Notes under the pieces: generated by a model
What the model was told of the DNA's origin: nothing
The model's database searches: none
What the model saw: the letters and a program-made list of their open reading frames with translations, nothing else
Translations under genes and position numbers: made by a program
Shown: one piece after another, positions 1 to 9,292 of the stretch
Position numbering within the stretch: the first letter of the stretch is position 1
How the letters are laid out: the number at the start of each line of letters is the position of its first letter
Assembly (NCBI GenBank): GCA_020061125.1
Contig: JAGUYV010000474.1
Span: 1 to 26,106 of the forward strand
Reading direction: 5' to 3'
Length of the DNA: 26,106 bases
From: a bacterium
Lineage (GTDB): Bacteria > UBP15 > UBA6099 > DSWB01

Positions 1-1
1 G

Positions 2-45
2 CGGGACAGGCAAGGTTTTGCTGTCGCAAAACGCACCCAGTCCCG
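2..45. repeat. Imperfect nested hairpin at the left edge
   Basis: Outer arms CGGGAC (2-7) and GTCCCG (40-45) are exact inverted repeats. They enclose a second exact pair, GTTTTGC (15-21) and GCAAAAC (26-32), with a 4-nt TGTC loop. The segments between the two pairs do not pair well. The element lies in non-coding DNA downstream of the GH1 gene. It could be a REP-like or MITE-like element, a 3' RNA structure, or a terminator for a gene outside the window. The inner arm supplies a short T-run, but no classical terminator tail follows. No coding sequence was recognised in 1-270. Confidence 0.45.
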
Positions 46-104
46 GTGTTTTTCCTCACTTTTGCTCATTTGCGGCACCTGGAAACATAGCGAAGAAAAA
101 AAAC

Positions 105-248
105 GAGTTTTTCAACAGCCCCACAGTCTTCGTTTTTTGCTGCTTTTGCATTTTGTGAGAGGGTTCAAGGGCTTCTCAACAGTCCCTCACAGTTCCCTTT
201 TCTCCCGTACCCGCAGATTATGAGATAGGATTGAGTTTTTCTACAGCT
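105..248. repeat. Degenerate ~64-bp tandem repeat, about 2.3 copies
   Basis: The block GAGTTTTTCAACAGCCCC (105-122) recurs as GGGCTTCTCAACAGTCCC (169-186) and as GAGTTTTTCTACAGC (233-247). The CAACAG/CTACAG cores start at 113, 177 and 241, exactly 64 bases apart. The rest of the unit also aligns between the first two copies: CACAGT follows each core, and a GCA..TT.TGAGA..GG segment occurs near 148 and 213. This indicates real but diverged tandem duplication rather than chance. On the minus strand the core reads CTGTTGAAAAACTC. Such short non-coding repeats can be remnants of mobile-element ends, but no transposase is present here. Confidence 0.6.
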
Positions 249-270
249 TTCCGCATCCCTCTTCGCTCCG

Positions 271-1614
271 CTACGCGCCCCAGATTTCCTCTTCGGTGTC
301 CGGCGCATATTCCCGTACGATTTCCGGCGTGACGCCCTGTCTGGCGATCAGCCCGTACATGGTTGCGCTCGGCCTCGGGATGCGGTTCAGCGTGCCCGGC
401 TCCAGGGCGAACAGTCCGAGTTTCTTTTCAAACCCGTACAGCCACTCGAAGTTGTCTATGTACGACCACTGGAAGTAGCCGCGAATGTCCATACCGTCCT
501 TCATGGCGCGGTGCATCTGCGCGATGTGGCGGACCAGATACCGGCGGCGCATGACATCGTCCTGCTCCGCGTCGGCGCAGCCGTTTTCCGTTACATACAT
601 GGGGACTCCGAACCCGCTCATGTACTTGAACACTTGGTAGAATCCGGGCGGGTATGATTCGTAACCCATGCCGGTGACCTCGCGCCCTTCGGTGAACAGG
701 AAATCCGGGAGATCGTTGGGCGGAATTTTTGCGGGTACGCGCAGGGTCATGCGGTAGTAATAATTCACGCCCATGAAGGAATAGGAACCGGCCAGGCCGT
801 GAATGGTTTCCCCGATGCCGAACGGGAACGGGATTTTTCCGGTCTGCATGGATTCCACAAATGCGCGGTTGTGCATGAAGTCGAAAAACTCGTGGATTTT
901 GCGATCCACGGGATTGTGCGGATTGCGCGGCTCCACGAAGCAGATGGCGTGTGCGATGCCGATGAGGGGCTGCCTGGGATCCCCCTCTGCCCGCGCCTGG
1001 AGGGTGATCTCGGAGTGCGCGGCCACATGCGCCCGCAGCAGGTTTCCGTACACCTTGCAGGCCAGGGGCCAGGATCGTTTTTCTGGGGGAAACGCGCCCA
1101 TCACGAAGCCCGCGAACAGGGGCGCGGTGGGTTCGTTCAGCGTGCACCACAGATCCACGAGCGGGTAAAGGCGGCGGACCACGCAACGCACATAGTTCTT
1201 GAACCAGCGCACGCACCCGGGCGCGGTCCATCCCCCGGCGTCCGCAACCCATTTCGGCAGCACCCAGTGATAGAGCGTGAGGCAAACTTTGATATTGCGT
1301 TTTCGCAATTCCTTGAGAACGCTTTCATAGTGGCGCAGCGCGTCTTCGTCGAAACGCCCCTGCTCCGGCTCGATGCGCGCCCATTCCACAGACAGGCGGA
1401 ACCCGTTGTATCCGTATTTCTCCATGAGCGCGAAATCTTCGGGGTAGCGGTTGAGCATGTCCGAAGCGGGGCCGGACACGGACCCGTCGCGGATTTTGCC
1501 CCTGTGCTCGAATTCCCACCAGTCCGAATGCACATTGTGGCCCTCGGCCTGGTGAGAGCATACGGCCGTGCCCCATATAAAATTCTCGGGAAACGATAGC
1601 GGCGCCCTGTCCAT
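271..1614 (-). CDS. Glycoside hydrolase family 1 (beta-glucosidase-like)
   Basis: A 447-residue retaining beta-glycosidase with an (alpha/beta)8 barrel, probably cytoplasmic because no signal peptide is visible. The N-terminal FIWGTAVCSHQAEG matches the family start. The acid/base glutamate lies in TLNEP (Glu161) and the nucleophile in YVTENG (Glu343). The SYIDNFEW motif late in the protein is also typical of GH1. An upstream in-frame ATG at 1650 was rejected: the ATG at 1614 has GGAGGG five bases ahead, and the GH1 fold begins right after it. The length is normal for the family. GH1 covers glucosidases, galactosidases, fucosidases and 6-phospho-glycosidases, so the exact sugar cannot be stated. 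The gene has its own promoter in the gap from the HD-GYP gene. Confidence 0.93.
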   Translation of the reverse strand: MDRAPLSFPENFIWGTAVCSHQAEGHNVHSDWWEFEHRGKIRDGSVSGPASDMLNRYPEDFALMEKYGYNGFRLSVEWARIEPEQGRFDEDALRHYESVLKELRKRNIKVCLTLYHWVLPKWVADAGGWTAPGCVRWFKNYVRCVVRRLYPLVDLWCTLNEPTAPLFAGFVMGAFPPEKRSWPLACKVYGNLLRAHVAAHSEITLQARAEGDPRQPLIGIAHAICFVEPRNPHNPVDRKIHEFFDFMHNRAFVESMQTGKIPFPFGIGETIHGLAGSYSFMGVNYYYRMTLRVPAKIPPNDLPDFLFTEGREVTGMGYESYPPGFYQVFKYMSGFGVPMYVTENGCADAEQDDVMRRRYLVRHIAQMHRAMKDGMDIRGYFQWSYIDNFEWLYGFEKKLGLFALEPGTLNRIPRPSATMYGLIARQGVTPEIVREYAPDTEEEIWGA

Positions 1615-1652
1615 AGGTACCCTCCACGCGAAAACAGATCTGCAACGCAAAG

Positions 1653-1661
1653 ATTATACCA
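1653..1661 (-). promoter_or_regulatory. Extended -10 promoter of the GH1 gene
   Basis: Read on the minus strand this is TGG-TATAAT, a perfect -10 hexamer (1653-1658) with an extended TGn element and no good -35 box. Transcription would start near 1646, leaving a leader of about 32 bases before the ATG at 1614. The inverted repeat CAACGC (1643-1648) / GCGTTG (1674-1679) brackets the -10, one arm near the start site and the other in the -35 zone. That makes it a candidate operator. Confidence 0.55.
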
Positions 1662-1700
1662 TTCGGAGGCAAGGCGTTGGGAGGGGAACATCAAAGCGAG

Positions 1701-2966
1701 CTAAACCGCCCGCTTCATATCCATACCGAAGCTGGCGTAGCTTTCGAGCGCTTCACGCTGCGCGGTGCCGCGCACATCGTTGATTTCGTCCATGTGGGAG
1801 GCAAGCACGCGGACAATGTCTCCGTCCAGAGTCATGCTGTCCGCCATGTTGCCGATTGTCCACATGGCCTCGGTGAGGCGCATGGCCTTGCGGAAGGGCC
1901 GGTCTTCGGTCATGGCGGTAAACACATCGGCCACGGCCATGACGCGCGCGCCCAGGGGAATTTTTTCTGATGTGTAGTGGAACGGGTAACCTTTGCCGTT
2001 GAGGCGCTCGTGATGCAGGGCGGCCCAATCGCGGACCGTGTGCAGCATGGGAATGCGGTCCAAAAGGTAATAGGTATAAAAGGCGTGGCTTTTGACGATG
2101 TTGAACTCGTCCTTGTTGAGCGCGGCGGGCTTTTCGATGATTTCGAGGGGCACGGCGAGCTTTCCGATGTCGTGGAAATATCCTGCGACTTCCATGAGTC
2201 GCGCATCCTCGTCGCTCATGCCCGTGTAATGCGCGAGAAGCGAAGCCACGGCGGCAACGCCGCTTGAGTGCGTGGCGGTGAACCGGGAGCGGTAATCAAT
2301 GAGGCGGCAGAACAGGCGCGCCAGGCCGCCCAGGGCGTCAATGTCCAGACTGACCTCGCCCATGAGCCGTCCGCGGCGCTTGAGGCTCGCGCCCAGCAGC
2401 GGACGCGTGAGGCTGAACCAGAAGGACTCGCGCGTGGCGAGAAGCTCGAATGCGTCCACGATGTGCGGTGCGAACAGCGCGCCTTCATAACGCCGGATTT
2501 TGGCGCGAATGCCGTCTACCTGCCCGAGAATTTCCCGGCGCGGATCAATCAGAACCGACACGCGATCCGCGAGATGCACAATATGCGCTTCCTCGGGCGT
2601 ATCCGGCGCGCAATCGCCATGGTTCCATGGCTCGTGATGACGGCGCACGATGGGCGCGGCGTCGCTGAACGGGTCGGCCATTTCAAGAAACGACGCGCCC
2701 AGACCGGCGTGACGGTGGGGGTTTTCCAGTTCAAACTTGAGCGCGTCCATGCGCTCGCGCAGGGAAAGTGCGCCGATGTCGTGCGCAAGCCCGGCAAGCA
2801 TGGCGCGCTTGCGCGATTCCTCGGGCATATCAAGCTCACCGGCCAGACAATCTGCGATGTACGCCACGATTTTATGATGATCCACCAGATCGCTGCTGAT
2901 GAAATCCAGGACTTCCGAGAGCAAAACCCCTATGTCGAAAAGCCTCACTGTCTGCTGCATTTGCAT
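1701..2966 (-). CDS. Tandem-HD / HD-GYP domain phosphohydrolase
   Basis: A 421-residue soluble protein with two HD modules. The N-terminal HD domain carries AHDIGAL (HD at 62-63). The C-terminal domain carries FHDIGKL (HD at 265-266), HHE (318-320) and NGKGYP (GYP at 326-328), the signature of HD-GYP c-di-GMP phosphodiesterases. The expected function is hydrolysis of c-di-GMP to pGpG or GMP using a metal centre. There is no receiver domain or membrane segment, so regulation is probably through a partner. AGGAG lies nine bases before the ATG. The gene is the last of the chemosensory cluster, 61 bases after cheY on the same strand. This suggests that chemosensory output is tied to second-messenger turnover, which is inference. 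Confidence 0.85.
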   Translation of the reverse strand: MQMQQTVRLFDIGVLLSEVLDFISSDLVDHHKIVAYIADCLAGELDMPEESRKRAMLAGLAHDIGALSLRERMDALKFELENPHRHAGLGASFLEMADPFSDAAPIVRRHHEPWNHGDCAPDTPEEAHIVHLADRVSVLIDPRREILGQVDGIRAKIRRYEGALFAPHIVDAFELLATRESFWFSLTRPLLGASLKRRGRLMGEVSLDIDALGGLARLFCRLIDYRSRFTATHSSGVAAVASLLAHYTGMSDEDARLMEVAGYFHDIGKLAVPLEIIEKPAALNKDEFNIVKSHAFYTYYLLDRIPMLHTVRDWAALHHERLNGKGYPFHYTSEKIPLGARVMAVADVFTAMTEDRPFRKAMRLTEAMWTIGNMADSMTLDGDIVRVLASHMDEINDVRGTAQREALESYASFGMDMKRAV

Positions 2967-3027
2967 GTAGAAAAACTCCTCTGGCGCTTTGAGCCTTAAA
3001 AGGCCCGATGCGCTCTTCTCGCATATT

Positions 3028-5015
<1,988 letters not shown>

Positions 5016-5026
<11 letters not shown>

Positions 5027-5408
5027 TTGCTGCCTCATATACCACCTCGTTGACCGCCTTGAGAATTTCTTCCGGCGAAAAGGGCTTATGCACAATTCCG
5101 GTGACGCCCATGCCTCGCAGCTTTTCAATTTTTGTGCCGCTGCCCTCGGTGGACACCACGATGACCGGAATGTTGCGCAACACCTCGTCCCCGCGCATTC
5201 TTGATATCATTTCGAATCCATCCATGACCGGCATGTTCAGATCCGCGATTACAAGGTCTAACCAGTGAGCGTGCATGACGGTCAGCCCCTCGTCACCGTT
5301 GCCCGCGAACCGCATTTCGCCGATGTCCAGGCCCGATAGATTCAAAATGCGCTTAATCATGGAGCGCATGATCGGAGAATCGTCCACGATCAGAATGTTG
5401 AGTCCCAT
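5016..5408 (-). CDS. cheY: CheY-like single-domain response regulator (proximal copy)
   Basis: A 130-residue lone receiver. It has the acidic pair Asp9-Asp10, phosphoacceptor Asp56 in IADLNMP, Ser87 as the switch residue and Lys108 in HKPF. All catalytic positions are intact. It lies 16 bases downstream of cheD and overlaps the start of the CheX-like gene, so the phosphorylatable regulator and its likely phosphatase are made together. It differs clearly in sequence from the second CheY of the cluster, so the two probably have separate partners. Confidence 0.9.
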
Positions 5409-5424
5409 GCGGGATCACCTGCCC

Positions 5425-5931
5425 TTACAACTCGAATTCGCCGTTATGATCCTTGATCCAGACGCGGCCGGAAGCGATCTCCAGACGCATGTTGCGCCAC
5501 ATGTCGCCGCCCACATCCTCGGATAAGATGAAGATGCCGTTCTTCCACAGAAACTTTTTGACAACCGTAATGTTGCGCTGCCCGATGTTGAACACGCCGT
5601 CGCGATCCGCCATGGTTGCTCCGCCGGCCACGCGTACGGCCACGCGCTTGCGGGACGCGCCCAGGGCGTACATCTGCTCGAGCAGTTCCGTCAGTCCGGT
5701 GTCGCCGAACATCGCGGGATTCTGCGCCGCTCGCTCCGGATTTTTCTTTGACAGGGGGAGCTGGAAGTGCAGCAGACCGCCCACGCCCGCCTCCGCGTCG
5801 TGCGCCGCCACGCCAAGGCATGAACCCAGCGAATGCGTCTCGAGCACGATCTGCGGATCGTTCGACACCTTCAAGTCGCTGATGCCGACCTGAACGCGGG
5901 ACACATAATTTCTCGGCGCTGTGGCGCTCAT
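5425..5931 (-). CDS. cheD: CheD, chemoreceptor glutamine deamidase
   Basis: A 168-residue protein. It has the CheD core LGSCLGV with catalytic Cys38 and the LLHFQLP segment with His55, followed by the GGA and N..IG.RN motifs typical of the family. CheD deamidates specific receptor glutamines and, in Bacillus and Thermotoga, also binds CheC; here the possible partner is CheX. The start at 5931 was chosen because it gives an ATGA overlap with the cheR stop and because homology begins right after it. Longer in-frame extensions to 6144 would lie inside cheR and are not credible. Confidence 0.93.
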   Translation of the reverse strand: MSATAPRNYVSRVQVGISDLKVSNDPQIVLETHSLGSCLGVAAHDAEAGVGGLLHFQLPLSKKNPERAAQNPAMFGDTGLTELLEQMYALGASRKRVAVRVAGGATMADRDGVFNIGQRNITVVKKFLWKNGIFILSEDVGGDMWRNMRLEIASGRVWIKDHNGEFEL

Positions 5932-6764
5932 TGCGCGCGCCCTCCCCTGCGGTACACCGACGACTGCACAAACTCGAAATCGTGTTTCACGCCGATGAGG
6001 CTTTCCGAATGGCCGATGAACAGATAGCCGCCGGGATTGAGCTTTTCGTGGAACCGGCGCACCAGCGCCTCCTGCGTGGGTTTGTCGAAATAAATCATCA
6101 CATTGCGGCAGAAGATCACATCGAAATTCCGCTTCATGGGCCATGGCTCCATGAGATTCAGATAACGGAACTTGATGAGCTGCCGAAGAAGCGGCCCTGC
6201 AACGCGCACGGGTTCGCCACCATCATCGGCTCTGTCGAAGTATTTGCTCTTGAGCAGTGGATCCATGTTCTGGAACCGGGTTTCCGGATATGCGCCCGAG
6301 CGGGCTATGTCGAGCATGCGGGTCGAGATGTCCGTGGCCAGAATCTTTATATCGCGGCCGCCCGCAGCGTCCAGATGCTCGTTGAGCAGCATGGCCAGAG
6401 AGTACGGCTCTTCGCCCGAGGAACAGCCAGCGCACCAGAAGCGGCTGCGCGCCGCGGGGTTGTCCCTCAAGGCCGGAAACACATTCTCGACAAGGAAATC
6501 GAAGTGGCGCGGTTCACGGAAGAATGTGGTGAGGTTCGTGGACAGAGCGTCTATCATGCGGGTGAGTTCCGCGCCGTCGGATTCCACGCGCTCGATGTAC
6601 TCTCCGAAAGACGCAATGTGCAGGGCGCGCATGCGCTTGGCCAGGCGCGAGCGCACCAGTTCTTTTTTGCCCTGGTGCAGGTTAATGCGGCACACGCTGT
6701 AGGCGAGTTCGCTGATGCGCCGGAAATCCCTGTCCTTGAGTTCAAAGTGTACGGCGTGGTTCAT
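5928..6764 (-). CDS. cheR: CheR, chemoreceptor glutamate methyltransferase
   Basis: A 278-residue S-adenosylmethionine-dependent methyltransferase. The N-terminal helical domain (about 10-80) carries the basic segment KKELVRSRLAKR expected for receptor contact. The SAM-binding motif is FWCAGCSSGEEPYS, followed by the FDVIFCRNVMIYF segment typical of CheR. It methylates receptor glutamates for adaptation. The start at 6764 has GAGG seven bases upstream; the in-frame extension to 6830 runs into a strong GC hairpin and has no homology. It follows the mcp gene after a 94-base gap with two hairpins, and its stop overlaps the cheD start. Confidence 0.95.
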   Translation of the reverse strand: MNHAVHFELKDRDFRRISELAYSVCRINLHQGKKELVRSRLAKRMRALHIASFGEYIERVESDGAELTRMIDALSTNLTTFFREPRHFDFLVENVFPALRDNPAARSRFWCAGCSSGEEPYSLAMLLNEHLDAAGGRDIKILATDISTRMLDIARSGAYPETRFQNMDPLLKSKYFDRADDGGEPVRVAGPLLRQLIKFRYLNLMEPWPMKRNFDVIFCRNVMIYFDKPTQEALVRRFHEKLNPGGYLFIGHSESLIGVKHDFEFVQSSVYRRGGRAQ

Positions 6765-6798
6765 GGTCTTGCCTCGGATGGAGAGAAGCGGGAGGGGC

Positions 6799-6828
6799 GG
6801 CTTGCGGCGGCGGGCGCCGCCGCAAGCC
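6799..6828 (-). terminator. GC-rich hairpin between mcp and cheR
   Basis: The arms GGCTTGCGGCGGCG (6799-6812) and CGCCGCCGCAAGCC (6815-6828) are exact inverted repeats, realistically a 13-bp stem with a 4-nt loop. No U-tract follows on the minus strand, so it is not a classical intrinsic terminator. It may stabilise the 3' end of the mcp message, mark a processing site, or partly attenuate cheR expression relative to the receptor. Confidence 0.5.
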
Positions 6829-6829
6829 A

Positions 6830-6848
6830 TTTCCTGTCCCCCAGGAAA
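6830..6848 (-). repeat. Second hairpin just after the mcp stop
   Basis: The exact arms TTTCCTG (6830-6836) and CAGGAAA (6842-6848) enclose a 5-nt loop. The hairpin lies 10 bases beyond the mcp stop codon and directly before the larger hairpin at 6799-6828, so the mcp transcript ends in two stacked stem-loops. Confidence 0.5.
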
Positions 6849-6858
6849 ATCGCTTGAA

Positions 6859-9222
6859 TCAAAAGTCGTCGAAGTCTTCTTCGTCGAGCGGAATGACCTG
6901 CTCGGGAGTTTTGCTCTTTTTGGAGTCTTGCGCCGCGGATTTGATTGCAGCCTTCACGGGCTGGATCGCGGCTTTTGCCTTACCGTTGCCGTTTCCTGCG
7001 AGCGCCGGCATGGAAACCGGAGAATGTGCCGAGGGCTTTGAAACGACAGTGTTGCGTGCGCGGGCGGACGAGCCGCCGTGGATCTTGAAGCGGGAGACCA
7101 TATCCGCGAGCTGCGAGGACTGCGAGGACAGCTCTTCGGCCGCGCTTGCGGATTCCTCGGCGTTGGTGGCGTTCTGCTGGGTCACGCGGTCGCTCTGGCT
7201 CATGGCGATGTTGATCTGCTCGATGCCCTGCGCCTGCTCATGGCTTGCGGCGGCGATTTCGCTGACCAGGTTGTTGACCTTTTCCGCGCCATCGGCGATC
7301 TGGGTCAGGGAATCGGACACATCGCGTGCAATGGCCACGCCGTTGGTGGCGTTGTTCACGGACTCTTCAATCATGTTGGCGGTCGTGCGCGCTGCGTCGG
7401 CGCTGCGCATGGCCAGGTTTCGCACTTCCTCGGCAACCACGGCGAAACCCTTGCCCGCTTCGCCCGCGCGCGCGGCTTCCACAGCGGCGTTCAGCGCCAG
7501 CAGGTTGGTCTGAAACGCGATCTCGTCAATGGTCTTCACAATCTTGGCGGTCTGGTCGCTGGAGCGCTTAATCTCCTCGATTGCGTCGTTCATGCGCTGC
7601 ATGGCTTTGGTGCCATTTGTGGTGTTCTCGCGGGAATCCTTTGACAGCATCTGCGCCTGGTTGGCGTTTTCCGCGTTCTGGCGGGTCATGCTGCTCAATT
7701 CCTCGAGGCTGCTGCTCACTTCTTCCATGGTGCTGGCCTGTTCGCTCGCGCCCTCGGCCACGCCCTGCGCACTGGAGCTGATCTGCGTGCTGGCCGTGTA
7801 AATCTGCTCCACGGCATCCGTGACCTGCGCCACCAGATCGTGCAAGCTATGAATGGCCCCGTTGAGGTTCGTGACGATCACGCCATAGTCGCCGTCGTAG
7901 TTGTTGTCCGCGGTGGCGGTGAGGTTTCCGTCCCGCAGGTTCTCGCACACTCTGGTGATTTCATTGATGACGCTCTGCAGGTTGCTCATGGCCTGGTTGA
8001 GGTTGTCGGAGATGTCCTTGAAATCGCCGGTGTAATTGCCTTCGAGTCTCTTGGACAAATCTCCACACGCCATGCCTTTTGCCACATCAATGATTCCGTT
8101 CAGCATCTGCTTGCGTTCGGTGATGTCAATGACGAACTCCATACCGCCGATGATATTGCCGCTCTGATCACGCACCGGCGCGCCGGTGTATTCGATGATG
8201 ATGTCGCGGCCGCCCTGGTGCGTAACGGTCTCGCCGGTGTACACGCTGCCGGACTCCATGGCGCGGCGCACGCGGCATTCCGCGGTGTTGCAGTGGGGGG
8301 TCTTGAACTGGTCGAAGCACTTGCAGCCCTGGAGCTGCGCCTGATCCTTGCCCAACACCGTACCCGCGGCCAGATTTGCGTACTTGATGTTCATATCCTT
8401 GTCCACGGCGATAATGGGTGTGGGCAGATTCTGGAGATATTCGAGCTTTTCCGCTGCGTCGGACAGCGCGGCCTCGATGGGCGCCATGACCGATTTGATG
8501 ACCACTCGGCTGAACAGAAGCCCCAGGCCGATGGCAGCCATGATTCCAATGATCACACCGCCGATGATCATTTTGAACGCCGCGGCAATCTTGCCGTCGG
8601 CGCGCTTTCTCGCGTCCGCGATTTCTTTAGATGCAATGTCCTCTATGCGCGTCAATTTTCCTATCATATCCGTGCCAATGGCATCAGCTTTGCGATCCAG
8701 TTCCGACAGTTCCCGGGCCAAATCCTGCACGCGCGCGCCGTCTTTGCCCATGGCTTCAAGCTGCTCTTTTTTCAGTCCGTACAACTGTTTTATCACTGGC
8801 TGGAATTCATCGTTGTGGTAGCGATCACCCTGTTGCACCACTTCGCGCAGCTCCTTGTCCTGGGCCGCGGCGATGTAGCCGTCATGCGTCTGCCCGCCAT
8901 TCAGTATGGCATCAGCATAAGTGTCAAAGTCCTTTACGAAACCCTGATGTTCCTCCCACAGGTCGTCGAGATCACTGCGGCTCTGCGCGGCGAGAATTTC
9001 CATGATCATCTGCATGTCTCGCGCCACGCTGTACTTCATTTCCATGGACGCAATTTTCAGCGGCTCTTGCTGTGCGACATATTTCTCTTCTTTTTCCACA
9101 CCCCGCATGGACAAAAAGCTGATCAATCCCACGATCAGCACAAGCCCGGCCATGGACAGGAAACCGGCGATGAGTTTCTTTCCGATGGCTTTTTTCTGCA
9201 TTTCAGAATTCTGTGCGTTCAT
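6859..9222 (-). CDS. Methyl-accepting chemotaxis protein with Cys-rich PAS domain
   Basis: A 787-residue inner-membrane chemoreceptor. TM1 spans about 17-39 and a helical periplasmic domain about 40-210. TM2 spans about 214-238 and a PAS-like domain about 258-370, ending in the usual ITERKQ linker. HAMP-like segments occupy about 370-470 and the signalling coiled coil about 475-712. The tip around 565-605 ([20 protein letters not shown]) is strongly conserved. The PAS domain carries Cys300, Cys302, Cys311 and Cys316 close together, suggesting metal, heme or redox sensing. The C-terminus is a linker ending DEEDFDDF, without the NWETF-type CheR-binding pentapeptide. The start at 9222 follows GGGAGG five bases upstream; upstream in-frame ATGs lie inside cheA. 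The receptor lies 70 bases downstream of cheA. Confidence 0.95.
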   Translation of the reverse strand: MNAQNSEMQKKAIGKKLIAGFLSMAGLVLIVGLISFLSMRGVEKEEKYVAQQEPLKIASMEMKYSVARDMQMIMEILAAQSRSDLDDLWEEHQGFVKDFDTYADAILNGGQTHDGYIAAAQDKELREVVQQGDRYHNDEFQPVIKQLYGLKKEQLEAMGKDGARVQDLARELSELDRKADAIGTDMIGKLTRIEDIASKEIADARKRADGKIAAAFKMIIGGVIIGIMAAIGLGLLFSRVVIKSVMAPIEAALSDAAEKLEYLQNLPTPIIAVDKDMNIKYANLAAGTVLGKDQAQLQGCKCFDQFKTPHCNTAECRVRRAMESGSVYTGETVTHQGGRDIIIEYTGAPVRDQSGNIIGGMEFVIDITERKQMLNGIIDVAKGMACGDLSKRLEGNYTGDFKDISDNLNQAMSNLQSVINEITRVCENLRDGNLTATADNNYDGDYGVIVTNLNGAIHSLHDLVAQVTDAVEQIYTASTQISSSAQGVAEGASEQASTMEEVSSSLEELSSMTRQNAENANQAQMLSKDSRENTTNGTKAMQRMNDAIEEIKRSSDQTAKIVKTIDEIAFQTNLLALNAAVEAARAGEAGKGFAVVAEEVRNLAMRSADAARTTANMIEESVNNATNGVAIARDVSDSLTQIADGAEKVNNLVSEIAAASHEQAQGIEQINIAMSQSDRVTQQNATNAEESASAAEELSSQSSQLADMVSRFKIHGGSSARARNTVVSKPSAHSPVSMPALAGNGNGKAKAAIQPVKAAIKSAAQDSKKSKTPEQVIPLDEEDFDDF

Positions 9223-9292
9223 TTTTTCCTCCCTGTGGAAAGACAGTTTTTGCTTATTTTGATCCGGGCGTCGCCGGAAAACCGCCTTGGTT

